Source: Chloroflexota bacterium
GTDB lineage: Bacteria; Chloroflexota; Limnocylindria; P2-11E
Length of the DNA: 55,501 nt
Assembly: GCA_005887995.1 (NCBI GenBank)
Contig: VBJD01000033.1
Span: forward strand, 1-55,501
Direction of reading: 5' to 3'
Below are positions 25,776 to 34,341 of this stretch, piece by piece. A program made the translations under genes and the position numbers. The first letter of the stretch is position 1. Each line of letters begins with the position of its first letter. The notes beneath the pieces were generated by a model, which saw only the letters and a list, made by a program, of their open reading frames with translations, did no database searches and was not told the origin of the DNA.

Positions 25776-26675
25776 CTATTCCGTTTTCACGGCGTGACCG
25801 CCGAATTGGTTGCGCAGTGCCGCAGCGACCTTCATCGCGTACGAGTCGTCTTGCCGCGAGGTGAAGCGCGCGAAGAGGGAATGCGCGAGCACGGTCGCAG
25901 GAACGTCGTGATCGATCGCCTCTTTCACCGTCCAGCGCCCTTCGCCGGAGTCCGCGACCCAGCCTTTGATGTTCGCGAGGTCGCTGCCTTCGGCCTCGTA
26001 CGCGCGCTCGAGCAGCTCGAGGAGCCACGAGCGCACGACGCTGCCCTGCAGCCACACCTTCGCAACGGTCCGCATGTCGAGCGCGAACTCGCTCGCGTGC
26101 AAGAGCTCGAAGCCCTCGCCATACGCCTGCATCATCCCGTACTCGATCCCGTTGTGGACCATCTTCACGAAGTGGCCCGCGCCGTTCTTCCCGAAGTGCG
26201 CCCAGCCATTCGGTGGTGCGAGCGTGTCGAGCACGGGCTTGGTGATGTCGACGGCGCGCTTCGGTCCGCCGACCATCATGCAGTAGCCGACCTGTAACCC
26301 CCAAACCCCCCCGGATACACCAATGTCTAGAAAATCGAAACCGTGTTCACCGCAGCGTTGGCCCCGACGCATCGAGTCGCGGAAGTTCGAGTTGCCGCCG
26401 TCGATGAGCACATCGCCCTTCGTCCCGTACTGCATGAACTCGTCGAGCGCGTGGTCTGTGGCGTCGCCGGCGGGGACCATCGACCACATCACGCGTGGCG
26501 GACGTAGCGCTTTGGCCATCTCTTCGATCGAGTAGGCGCCGACCGCACCCTCGCCCTTCTTCTCGTCGACCGGCCCTGCGCTGCGATTGCCCGCGACGAC
26601 GCGATGGCCACCACGCAGCAGCCGCGTCACCATGTTCCCGCCCATCCGTCCCAGTCCGTAGATGCCGATGTCCAT
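25776..26675 (-). CDS. gnd: 6-phosphogluconate dehydrogenase, decarboxylating, short (GntZ/Gnd-I) form
   Basis: 299 residues from ATG 26675, the first Met of the Rossmann fold (GLGRMGGNM). Substrate and catalytic residues lie in GHFVKMVHNGIEYGMMQAYGE (Lys and Asn), with GVSGG earlier. The 300-residue size is that of the short, often NAD-preferring family; the ~470-residue form has an extra C-terminal tail. It makes ribulose-5-phosphate. It leads the gnd-zwf-opcA-kinase-PP2C operon and is divergent from transketolase. Confidence 0.94.
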   Translation of the reverse strand: MDIGIYGLGRMGGNMVTRLLRGGHRVVAGNRSAGPVDEKKGEGAVGAYSIEEMAKALRPPRVMWSMVPAGDATDHALDEFMQYGTKGDVLIDGGNSNFRDSMRRGQRCGEHGFDFLDIGVSGGVWGLQVGYCMMVGGPKRAVDITKPVLDTLAPPNGWAHFGKNGAGHFVKMVHNGIEYGMMQAYGEGFELLHASEFALDMRTVAKVWLQGSVVRSWLLELLERAYEAEGSDLANIKGWVADSGEGRWTVKEAIDHDVPATVLAHSLFARFTSRQDDSYAMKVAAALRNQFGGHAVKTE

Positions 26676-26723
26676 GTCGAACCCCCAACGCGCGCCGGTG
26701 CGCGAAGGATATTCGCGGCCTCC

Positions 26724-28598
26724 GTGCGCTACTTTCGTTCCGTGGCGACGGTCGCCGCTTCCTCGACGCGGCTCGATCTGTACCGTCAGATCGCGCGACA
26801 GCTTCGTGCCGACAGCATCCGCTCGTCGACCGCCGCGGGGTCGGGACATCCGACCTCGTCACTGTCGGCCGCGGATCTCATGGCGGTACTGCTCGCCGGC
26901 CACCTGCGCTACGACTGGTCGAAGCCGCGTGATCCGGCGAACGACCACCTCATCTTCTCCAAGGGACATGCGTCACCGCTCGTGTACGCGGTGTTCCGCG
27001 CGGCGGGCGTCATCGACGACAAGGAGCTCCTCACGTTCCGGAGGCTCGGCTCCCGGTTGCAGGGTCACCCCACACCGGTGCTGCCGTGGGTCGACGTCGC
27101 GACCGGATCCCTCGGCCAGGGCATGCCCATCGCGATCGGGATGGCGCTCGCAGCGAAGCGGCTGTGGGACGCGCCGTTCCACGTGTGGACCCTCGTCGGC
27201 GACAGCGAGACCGCCGAGGGCTCGGTGTGGGAGGCCTTCGATCTGGGCGGCCACGAATCGCTGAACAACGTCACGCCGATCATCGACGTCAACCGTCTCG
27301 GCCAGCGCGGCCCGACCGAGCTGGAGTGGGACACCGATGCCTATGCCGCGCGCATCGAGTCGTTCGGCTGGGAGGTCCTCGTCATCGACGGACACGACCT
27401 CGCCGAGACCGACGACGCGTTCGCACGCGCGCGCGACGCCGAGCGTCCGACGGCGATCGTCGCGCGTACCGTGAAGGGCAAGGGCGTGTCGTTCATCGAG
27501 GACAAGGAAGGCTGGCACGGCAAGGCGCTGTCCGCCGACGAGGCGAAACGTGCGCTCGCGGAGATCGGCGACGAACCGTCGCGCACTTTCGAGACCACAA
27601 AGCCGGATCCGTGGCGGCCGCCGCAAACGACGAAGAAAGCGCCGCAGTTCAAGACCTACAGCGAGCCCGTCGCGACGCGGCGCGCGTACGGCGACGCGCT
27701 CGCGGCGCTCAGCGTCGCGCGCAGCGATGTCGTGACGCTCGACGCAGAGGTGAGCAACTCGACGCACTCCGAAGAGGTGAAGAAGGTCGCACCGGAGCGC
27801 TTCTTCGAGATGTACATCGCCGAGCAGAAGATGGTGGCGGCAGCGGTCGGCATGCAGGTGCTCGGGCTGCGGCCGTTCGCGTCGACGTTCGCGGCGTTCT
27901 TCACGCGCGCCTACGACTTCATCCGTATGGCCGCGATCTCACGCGCGAACATCCGCCTTTCCGGATCGCACGCCGGCGTGTCGATCGGCGAAGACGGCCC
28001 CTCGCAGATGGCGCTCGAGGACCTCGCGATGATGCGCGCCGTTCACGGGAGCACCGTGCTGTATCCCTGCGACGGCAATCAGACGGCGAAGCTCGTTGCG
28101 GCGATGGCCGACCGCGAGGGCATCGTGTACATGCGGACCACGCGCGCGAACACACCGGTGATCTACGGCGCGGCCGACGAGTTCGCGATCGGTGGCAGCC
28201 GCGTCGTGCGCGGCGGCGGCGCGGACGACCGCGTTACCGTCATCGCGGCCGGCATCACGCTCCACGAGGCGATCAAAGCCGCCGATGCGCTCGCGAAGGA
28301 GGGCACGAAGGTCCGCGTCATCGACGTCTACAGCGTGAAGCCGATCGACGCGAAGACCCTCCTCGCGGCCCTCGTCGCGACGAACGGCCATGTCGTCGTC
28401 GTCGAGGACCATTGGCCCGAAGGAGGCATCGGTGAGGCGGTGCTCGACGCATGCGCCGAGGGCGGCCTTGTGACCGCGGTCTCGTGGAAGCACCTCGCGG
28501 TACGCGAGATGCCGGGATCTGGCAGGCCGGCCGAGCTGCTGCACGCCGCTGGAATCGACGCCGACTGCATCGCGACCGCGGTGAAGAGTCTCCTCTAG
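26724..28598 (+). CDS. tkt: Transketolase
   Basis: About 624 residues; start set at GTG 26724, with GTG 26742 also possible; neither has a strong Shine-Dalgarno, and upstream starts would enter gnd. TPP domain: SGHPTSSLSAADL, FSKGHASPLVYA, and GDSETAEGSVWEA followed by IIDVN (the GDG-N30-N motif). The pyrimidine domain has the catalytic Glu in YIAEQKMVAAAVGM, and a C-terminal transketolase domain follows (VYSVKPID). It exchanges two-carbon units in the non-oxidative pentose phosphate pathway. The 48-base divergent gap with gnd probably contains both promoters. Confidence 0.95.
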   Translation: MRYFRSVATVAASSTRLDLYRQIARQLRADSIRSSTAAGSGHPTSSLSAADLMAVLLAGHLRYDWSKPRDPANDHLIFSKGHASPLVYAVFRAAGVIDDKELLTFRRLGSRLQGHPTPVLPWVDVATGSLGQGMPIAIGMALAAKRLWDAPFHVWTLVGDSETAEGSVWEAFDLGGHESLNNVTPIIDVNRLGQRGPTELEWDTDAYAARIESFGWEVLVIDGHDLAETDDAFARARDAERPTAIVARTVKGKGVSFIEDKEGWHGKALSADEAKRALAEIGDEPSRTFETTKPDPWRPPQTTKKAPQFKTYSEPVATRRAYGDALAALSVARSDVVTLDAEVSNSTHSEEVKKVAPERFFEMYIAEQKMVAAAVGMQVLGLRPFASTFAAFFTRAYDFIRMAAISRANIRLSGSHAGVSIGEDGPSQMALEDLAMMRAVHGSTVLYPCDGNQTAKLVAAMADREGIVYMRTTRANTPVIYGAADEFAIGGSRVVRGGGADDRVTVIAAGITLHEAIKAADALAKEGTKVRVIDVYSVKPIDAKTLLAALVATNGHVVVVEDHWPEGGIGEAVLDACAEGGLVTAVSWKHLAVREMPGSGRPAELLHAAGIDADCIATAVKSLL

Positions 28599-28637
28599 CA
28601 TTCACAGAGCGGGCGACCGCAGGAAGGGGAGAAGAGC

Positions 28638-29201
28638 GTGGAGATCTGGATCGTCCTCGCCGTCATCGCCCTCGTCGCGTTCTTCCTCATCGGCATCTAC
28701 AACCGCCTCGTCACGCTGCGTCAGCGCGTCCGTGAGGCGTGGAGCGACATCGACGTCCAGCTCAAGCGGCGGTACGACCTCATCCCCAACCTCGTCGAGA
28801 CGGTGAAGGGCTACGCCGCGCACGAGAAGACCGTCTTCGAGAACGTGACGAACGCGCGCGCGAACGCGATCGCCGCCGGCGCGACCGGGACGCCCGAGCA
28901 GCGCGCGCAGGCCGAGAACGTCCTCACCGGAGCGCTGCGCTCGGTCTTCGCCGTCGCGGAGAACTACCCGCAGCTGCAGGCGTCTCAGAACTTCCGCGAC
29001 TTACAGGAGCAGCTCACCGCGACGGAAGACAAGATCGCCTTCGCGCGGCGCTTCTACAACGGCAACGTGCGCGACTACAACACGGCGCTGCAGACGTTCC
29101 CGACGAATGCGCTCGCAGGCGCGTTCGGATTCACCTCGGAGCAGTACTTCGAGCTCGCGGACGCGGCGGAGCGGACCGCACCGAAGGTGTCGTTCAGCTA
29201 A
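28638..29201 (+). CDS. LemA family protein
   Basis: 187 residues from GTG 28638 with a strong AGGAAGGGGAG upstream. One N-terminal membrane segment (ending FFLIGIYNRLV) is followed by the LemA signature (REAWSDIDVQLKRRYDLIPNLVETVKGYAAHE) and an all-helical domain ending YFELADAAERTAPKVSF. Function unknown; LemA proteins are often beside HtpX or TPM/YgcG genes. The htpX start is 7 bases after its stop, so they are co-transcribed. Confidence 0.93.
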   Translation: MEIWIVLAVIALVAFFLIGIYNRLVTLRQRVREAWSDIDVQLKRRYDLIPNLVETVKGYAAHEKTVFENVTNARANAIAAGATGTPEQRAQAENVLTGALRSVFAVAENYPQLQASQNFRDLQEQLTATEDKIAFARRFYNGNVRDYNTALQTFPTNALAGAFGFTSEQYFELADAAERTAPKVSFS

Positions 29202-29207
29202 CGGAGC

Positions 29208-30131
29208 GTGGTCGCACCGCCACAGCGGCTGAATATCTACGAGGCCGTCGCTGCGAACCGCTGGCGCACGCTTGCGCTCGTCGCGGTGTTCGCCGCCGTC
29301 GTGTCGCTGCTCGCGTACTTCGTCGGCGAGTACTTCGCGCCGGGCGGCGGCATCGCGGCACTGCCGATCGGCGTCGCGTTCTCAGGCGTCTCCGCCGCAA
29401 CGTCGTACTTCGCGGGCGACCGGGTCGTTCTCGCGCAGAGCCAGGCGCGGGAGCTCGGTCCGGGTGAGGAGCCGCAGCTACGGAACATCGTCGAGACGCT
29501 TGCGATCGGCCTCGGGATCCAGCCGCCGAAGCTCTACCTCATCGATGACTCGGCCCCCAACGCCTTCGCCACCGGCCGCGATCCGGCACACGCGTCGATC
29601 GTGGTGACGCGCGGCCTCCTCGACAAGCTCGACCGCACGGAGCTCGAAGGCGTGCTCGCGCACGAGATGAGCCACGTGGCCAACCGCGACATTCGGGTCA
29701 TGCTCCTCGTTACGGTCCTTGTGGGCACGGTCGCGCTCATCACCGATGTCATGTGGCGCTCGATGCGCTTCGGCGGCGGGCGGCGCGGGCGTGACCGCGG
29801 TGGCGCGGGTGGGATCATCGCGCTCGTCGCGATCGTGCTTGTGATCCTCACGCCGATCATCGCGGCGCTCATGCAGTTCGCCGTGTCGCGGCAGCGCGAA
29901 TACCTCGCCGACGCATCCGGCGCGCTGCTCACGCGCTACCCCGCCGGGCTCGCGAACGCCCTGCGCAAGATCGCCGCCGATACCGAGCCCCTTGAGGTCG
30001 CGAACAAGGCGACGGCGCCGCTGTACATCGCCAATCCACTGCATGACGCCCCGACGTTCCTCGATGGCCTGTTCAACACGCACCCACCGATCGCGGAACG
30101 GATCAAGCGGCTCGAAGCGATGGGCGCGTGA
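29208..30131 (+). CDS. htpX: M48-family membrane zinc metalloprotease HtpX
   Basis: 307 residues. Zinc site HEMSH with the third ligand in REYLADA, preceded by NAFATGRDP and VVTRGLLDKL, all typical of HtpX. Two N-terminal and two central membrane segments are visible. It degrades damaged or misassembled membrane proteins in quality control. GTG 29208 has GGAG nearby. Its stop overlaps the next gene by 4 bases (GTGA). The central loop is Gly/Arg-rich. Confidence 0.95.
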   Translation: MVAPPQRLNIYEAVAANRWRTLALVAVFAAVVSLLAYFVGEYFAPGGGIAALPIGVAFSGVSAATSYFAGDRVVLAQSQARELGPGEEPQLRNIVETLAIGLGIQPPKLYLIDDSAPNAFATGRDPAHASIVVTRGLLDKLDRTELEGVLAHEMSHVANRDIRVMLLVTVLVGTVALITDVMWRSMRFGGGRRGRDRGGAGGIIALVAIVLVILTPIIAALMQFAVSRQREYLADASGALLTRYPAGLANALRKIAADTEPLEVANKATAPLYIANPLHDAPTFLDGLFNTHPPIAERIKRLEAMGA

Positions 30132-31129
30132 GCTGGCGCGTCGCCGCGGCGCTCGCGGTGCTCTCAGTTCTCGCGGCGGCGGGCATCGGACTTGGCAGCG
30201 GCCGTCTCTTCCGACCATCACCGACGCCGCACGTCGTGAGCGTCACCTTCACGCCCGCACCGACGCCGAGCCCATCGCCGATCGACGAAGCGACGCTATT
30301 CCGCCAGCCGCTCTCCGCCGGTTGCGCGACGGCCCAGGGCGTGTGGATCGTGACGAACGGCGGTGGCCTGCTGCGCTACGAGGGCGGTACATGGCAGCAG
30401 GTCGACGGCACGCTGCGGTCGCTCACGAACGTCGCGTGCTCGCCGGATGCGGCCTACGCCGTCGGCCTCCTCGGCGCCATCCTCATCGGCGACGAGCAGA
30501 CGCGACAGATCCGCTCGACCGACGTCACGACACAGGACCTCTTCGGCGTGTCGTCGCTTCCCGACGGTGCGCTCATGGTCGGCAGCAATGGCACCGTCTT
30601 CGTCCTCGACAACGGGGACATCCAGATCTTCGCGAAGGGGATCGACGAGTCGCTCTACGGCGTCGTCGCGTTCTCTCTGGAGTCCGCGTGGGCCGTGGGC
30701 GACTCCGGCATCACGTACCGACTCGACGCGCGCGGCTGGAACCCCGTCGGTACCGGCCAGGCGAACGCGCTCCGCGCCGTCGCTGCGACGAGCCCGAGCA
30801 ACGTCGTCGCGGTCGGCGACGCCGGAACGGTGGTCGTATGGAGCGACGGCAGCTGGCGCGCGATGCCGAGCGGTGTCGACGTCGATCTGCGCGATGTGAT
30901 CGACGAGCCCGGTGTCTGGATCGTGGGTGACAAGGGCACCCTCCTGACCACGAACGACACGACGCCTCAGGGAACGTTGCGACGCGTCGATCTCCGGACG
31001 GAGTGCGATCTCGTGTCGATCTTTGCGCGCAAGGATGAGGTGTGGGTCATCGGACGCGCTGGGCTGGGCGGCGCCGTGTGGCAGCTGCGGACCGACGGGT
31101 CTCTCATTCGCAAATGGGGTGGGTGCTAA
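30128..31129 (+). CDS. Exported Ycf48/BNR-like beta-propeller protein
   Basis: 333 residues. A signal anchor (residues 4-25) is followed by a Pro/Thr/Ser-rich linker with TPAPTPSPSP and then repeats of the form WAVGDSG, VAVGDAGT, WIVGDKGT, VGSNGTVF, the pattern of Ycf48/HCF136-like BNR propellers. There is no lipobox. The C-terminal Cys is the last residue. It would sit outside the membrane. Overlap with htpX (4 bases) suggests a shared role in envelope protein quality control or assembly, as Ycf48 assists assembly of membrane complexes; that role is an inference. Confidence 0.65.
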   Translation: MSWRVAAALAVLSVLAAAGIGLGSGRLFRPSPTPHVVSVTFTPAPTPSPSPIDEATLFRQPLSAGCATAQGVWIVTNGGGLLRYEGGTWQQVDGTLRSLTNVACSPDAAYAVGLLGAILIGDEQTRQIRSTDVTTQDLFGVSSLPDGALMVGSNGTVFVLDNGDIQIFAKGIDESLYGVVAFSLESAWAVGDSGITYRLDARGWNPVGTGQANALRAVAATSPSNVVAVGDAGTVVVWSDGSWRAMPSGVDVDLRDVIDEPGVWIVGDKGTLLTTNDTTPQGTLRRVDLRTECDLVSIFARKDEVWVIGRAGLGGAVWQLRTDGSLIRKWGGC

Positions 31130-31139
31130 ACGGTTGCGC

Positions 31140-31299
31140 CGCGAGCGTCTAGCACGACCGCTCGCGCTCTCTCGCCACGCCCCGGCAAGGCCCTGCTGAA
31201 TGAGAGTTGGTCCGAGCCGGGGCTCACTCCCGTGAGGCTCGTTCGCGCGAGCTGTCGCGCTCCCGCTCGCGTCGCAGCCCGGCGCGCTAGACGCTCGCG
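31140..31299. repeat. 160-bp element bounded by 14-bp inverted repeats
   Basis: The 204-base gap before the CoA-transferase contains an exact 14-base inverted repeat (31140-31153 against 31286-31299, core GCGAGCGTCTAGC). Between them a second pair CCCCGGC/GCCGGGG can form an inner stem. No ORF fits. It could be a structured untranslated leader, a non-autonomous element remnant, or a regulatory hairpin. The rest of the gap shows repeated GCGTCC just before the start codon and nothing else. Confidence 0.4.
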
Positions 31300-31333
31300 T
31301 CCGTCGCGTCCATCGCGTCCATAGACTCGCCCC

Positions 31334-32545
31334 ATGCAGCAGCCGCCGCTGGCAGGCACGCGCGTGCTCGAGGTAGGCAATTACATGGCCGGTCCGTTCT
31401 GCGGCATGCAGCTCGCGGACCTCGGCGCCGATGTCATCAAGGTCGAGGATCCACGCGGTGGCGATCTTTCTCGTCGCCTCGAGCCCATCGTGGACGGCGA
31501 GAGCGGCAACTTCGTCCGCCTCAATCGCGGCAAGCGCAGCATCGCGCTCGATCTGAAGTCGCCTGAGGGAACGGAGGCGTTCCGTCGCCTCGCGTCGCAC
31601 GCCGACGTCATCGTCGAGAACCTCCGGCCGGGCACGATGGGCGATCTTGGTCTCGCGCCGCGCGATCTGCTCGACGCGAACCCGCGTCTCGTCTACGCCG
31701 CCGTGACGGGATGGGGACTCGAGGGCCCGTACGCCGATCGACCCGCGCTCGACATCATCGTGCAGGCGATGAGCGGACTCATGAGCGTCACCGGCGAGCC
31801 GGGAGGCCCTCCTGTGAAGGTCGGCGTCTCGATCTCCGACCTTGCCGCGGGTCTCTACGCGACGATCGCGGTCATGGGCGCGCTCGCCGTTCGTGCGCGC
31901 GACGGGCGCGGGCAGCTCGTCGATGTGTCGATGTTCGAGTCGTCAGTCTCGCTCGCCGTCTGGGAAGCCGGCACGTATTTCACCACCGGTGAGGTGCCGC
32001 GCGCCGCGGGCTCGGCCCACAAGCTCGTCGGGCCGTACCAGGCGGTGCGTGCTGCGGACGGCCACTTCGTCATCGGCGCGACGACGCCGCCGAACTGGAC
32101 CGCGTTCTGCCGCGCGCTCGGCCTCGACCGCCTGGTGTCCGATCCGCGCTTCGCGGACGCGACGGCGCGGCGCGAACACGCCGACGCGCTCATCCCGCTC
32201 ATCGAAGAGGTCACCGCGACGCGACCCGCCGAGCACTGGCTGGCCGTGCTGCGCGACGCCGGCGTCCCCTGCGGCGCGATACAGGACTACGGACGCGTCT
32301 TCAACGACGCGCACCTCGAAGCACGCGAGTTCTTCGTCGACCTCGAGCATCCGACGCTCGGCCGGCTGCGCGCCTTCGGCACGCCGCTGCGTTTCGAGTC
32401 GTCGCGTGCGCGCATCGAGCGCGCCGGGCCGCGCCTCGGCGAGCACACCCGCGAGATCCTCGCCGAAGCGGGCTACGACCAGCGCGAGATCGATCGGCTC
32501 CTCGCGAGTCGCGTCGCCAGCGAGCCGGAGGCAGCTCCAGCGTGA
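31334..32545 (+). CDS. CaiB/BaiF (family III) CoA-transferase
   Basis: 403 residues. Family III signature: GTRVLEVGNYMAGPFCGMQLADLGADVIKVE at the N-terminus, NFVRLNRGKRSIALDLK, and the catalytic aspartate D140 in RPALDIIVQAMSG. It moves CoA between carboxylic acids through an aspartyl-CoA thioester. The next gene, a crotonase, overlaps it by 4 bases, so the pair likely activates and then modifies one acyl-CoA. Substrate unknown. Confidence 0.93.
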   Translation: MQQPPLAGTRVLEVGNYMAGPFCGMQLADLGADVIKVEDPRGGDLSRRLEPIVDGESGNFVRLNRGKRSIALDLKSPEGTEAFRRLASHADVIVENLRPGTMGDLGLAPRDLLDANPRLVYAAVTGWGLEGPYADRPALDIIVQAMSGLMSVTGEPGGPPVKVGVSISDLAAGLYATIAVMGALAVRARDGRGQLVDVSMFESSVSLAVWEAGTYFTTGEVPRAAGSAHKLVGPYQAVRAADGHFVIGATTPPNWTAFCRALGLDRLVSDPRFADATARREHADALIPLIEEVTATRPAEHWLAVLRDAGVPCGAIQDYGRVFNDAHLEAREFFVDLEHPTLGRLRAFGTPLRFESSRARIERAGPRLGEHTREILAEAGYDQREIDRLLASRVASEPEAAPA

Positions 32546-33321
32546 TCACGAAGGAGGCGCGCCTCGCCCTCGCCGACGGCATCCTCACGCTCACGTTCGA
32601 GCGGCCCGCCGCGCGCAACGCGATGACCTTCGACATGTATCAGGCGCTCGAGGACGCGTCGCGACGAGCGAACGACGATGACGGTGTGCGCGCGATGGTC
32701 GTGACCGGCTCTGGCGGCGCCTTCGTCGCAGGGACGGACATCGCGCAGTTCCGGACGTTCACGACCGCGCAGGACGCGTACGACTACGAGGATCGGATGG
32801 ACCGCGTGCTCGGCGCGCTCGAGGCCGTCCGGAAACCGACCATCGCCGCGATCGGGGGCGCGACGACGGGCGGCGGATTGGCGATCGCCGCGGCCTGCGA
32901 CCTGCGCATCGCGACGGCGGCCGCGACATTCGGCATGCCCATCGCGCGCACGCTCGGCAACTGCCTGTCGCTCGCGAACCTCGCGCGCATCTCCTCGCTC
33001 GTGGGTCTCGCGCGCGCGAAGGAGCTGATCTTCACCGCGCGCATCGTCGGCGCCGACGAGGCGCGCGTCATTGGGCTCGTGCACGAGGTCGTCGCCGACG
33101 ACGCGGCGCTGTCCGCCCGCGTGGCGGAGCTCGCGCGGACGATGAGCGGCTTCGCCCCACTGACGCTCTGGGCGACGAAGGAGGGGCTCCGCCGCCTGCG
33201 CGAGCGCATGGTCGCCGACGACTCGCACGATCTCGTGGCGCTCTGCTACACGAGTGAGGACTTCCGCGAAGGCGTGCGGGCGTTCATCGAGAAGCGCAGG
33301 CCCGAGTGGAAAGGACGATGA
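32542..33321 (+). CDS. Enoyl-CoA hydratase/isomerase family protein
   Basis: 259 residues, GTG start overlapping the CoA-transferase stop. Crotonase fold marks: FVAGTDIAQF near residue 65 (oxyanion hole) and GGATTGGGLAIAAACDLRIA (105-124). Both catalytic glutamates of classical enoyl-CoA hydratase appear replaced: A114 stands at the E144 position and I134 at E164. It may instead be an isomerase, a hydrolase or another crotonase activity, perhaps on the acyl-CoA made by its partner. Its stop overlaps the next gene. Confidence 0.88.
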   Translation: MITKEARLALADGILTLTFERPAARNAMTFDMYQALEDASRRANDDDGVRAMVVTGSGGAFVAGTDIAQFRTFTTAQDAYDYEDRMDRVLGALEAVRKPTIAAIGGATTGGGLAIAAACDLRIATAAATFGMPIARTLGNCLSLANLARISSLVGLARAKELIFTARIVGADEARVIGLVHEVVADDAALSARVAELARTMSGFAPLTLWATKEGLRRLRERMVADDSHDLVALCYTSEDFREGVRAFIEKRRPEWKGR

Positions 33322-33800
33322 CGAGTTATTTCCACGAGGAGCAGCGCTTGGGATCGTTCGTCTGGGCGGTCATCGCGCTCATCGCGATACCGGTCGTCGC
33401 GATAACGATCGAGGTGGCGATGCGGGACCTGAGCAGGGTCCTGCCGCTCATGCTCGGACCGCTCGTGATCCTGCTCGTCGCCCTCCTGCTCGGATTTGCG
33501 CGGCTCGTGACGGACGTCGACCAGACCGGGGTGCACGTGAACTTCCACCTGCTGTGGCCGGCGCGACACATCCCGATCGACGACATCAAGCGCGCACAGG
33601 CAACGGCATACAACCCGCTCTCGTATGGCGGCTGGGGCGTGCACTACATGCTGGTGCGCGGCTGGTCCTTCGACGCCGGCGGCGGGCATGGCGTCCTGGT
33701 GGAGACGAACAGCGGTCCGCGCGTGATGATCGGCTCGCACCGCGCCGCCGAGCTCGAGGCGGCCATCGCCCGCGCGGTCGCCGAGCGCGCGGGAGGGTGA
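33318..33800 (+). CDS. Small membrane protein, DUF6141-like
   Basis: 160 residues from ATG 33318 (ATGA overlap with the crotonase). Two membrane segments (about 15-37 and 45-65) are followed by a soluble part with IPIDDIKRAQA, YNPLSYGGWGVHY and a GVLVETNSGPRVMIGSHRA strand pattern, close to bacterial PH-like domains and to DUF6141 proteins. Function unknown. It sits in a coupled series of five genes. Confidence 0.55.
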   Translation: MTSYFHEEQRLGSFVWAVIALIAIPVVAITIEVAMRDLSRVLPLMLGPLVILLVALLLGFARLVTDVDQTGVHVNFHLLWPARHIPIDDIKRAQATAYNPLSYGGWGVHYMLVRGWSFDAGGGHGVLVETNSGPRVMIGSHRAAELEAAIARAVAERAGG

Positions 33801-33910
33801 CGGCGCTCCTCGAGGACACGCTCACGCAGGCAGGCGGAAGATCGGCAGAGGACAACGCTGCGCTCGTCGCGGCAGCGGCGAAGCTCAAGCCTGGAGGAGG
33901 GGACACGTGA
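33797..33910 (+). CDS. 37-residue protein in an overlap-coupled operon
   Basis: A GTG at 33797 overlaps the previous stop and the TGA at 33908-33910 overlaps the next start, both by 4 bases, which is good evidence that this short frame is translated. The product is a helical, Ala-rich peptide (TALLEDTLTQAGGRSAEDN and on). No family recognised. It could be a small regulator or partner of the flanking membrane proteins. Confidence 0.5.
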   Translation: MTALLEDTLTQAGGRSAEDNAALVAAAAKLKPGGGDT

Positions 33911-34341
33911 ATGCACCCGATCTCGATCGCGCGCGATCCCACCGCCCCCGTCTGGTGATGACCCACGACGTCGGAGCACAGGTCCACGGTGCCGGGCCGA
34001 TGGGCCGCTTCAACCAGCGGCTGGCCGTCGCCATCACGTCGCGTGTGGGCACGATGTGGACGGCCTATCTGTTCGGGCTGCTCGCGCTCATCTCGTTGCC
34101 GGCGGCGCTCGCGTCGCGCGACGTGATCATCATCGTCGCCTGGATCGCTCAGACGTTCCTGCAGCTCGTGCTGCTCCCGATCATCATCGTCGGCCAGAAC
34201 GTCATCCAGATCGCGAATGACGCCCGCGCCCAGGCGGATCACGAGACGCTCACCGCGATCCACAGGCTCTCGGTCGAGATCCACGCGATCAACGAGACGC
34301 AGACGAAGATCCTCCACGCGCTCGAGCGCGGCAGGACATAG
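33907..34341 (+). CDS. DUF1003-like membrane protein
   Basis: 144 residues. Two membrane segments (about 50-70 and 72-97) separated by a short loop; GTMWTAYLFGLLALISLPAAL and LQLVLLPIIIVGQNVIQ resemble DUF1003 proteins, with a soluble C-terminal helix (ADHETLTAIHRLSVEIHAINETQ). Function unknown. The GTG start overlaps the preceding small ORF and the stop abuts the TatD gene start. Confidence 0.6.
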   Translation: MNAPDLDRARSHRPRLVMTHDVGAQVHGAGPMGRFNQRLAVAITSRVGTMWTAYLFGLLALISLPAALASRDVIIIVAWIAQTFLQLVLLPIIIVGQNVIQIANDARAQADHETLTAIHRLSVEIHAINETQTKILHALERGRT

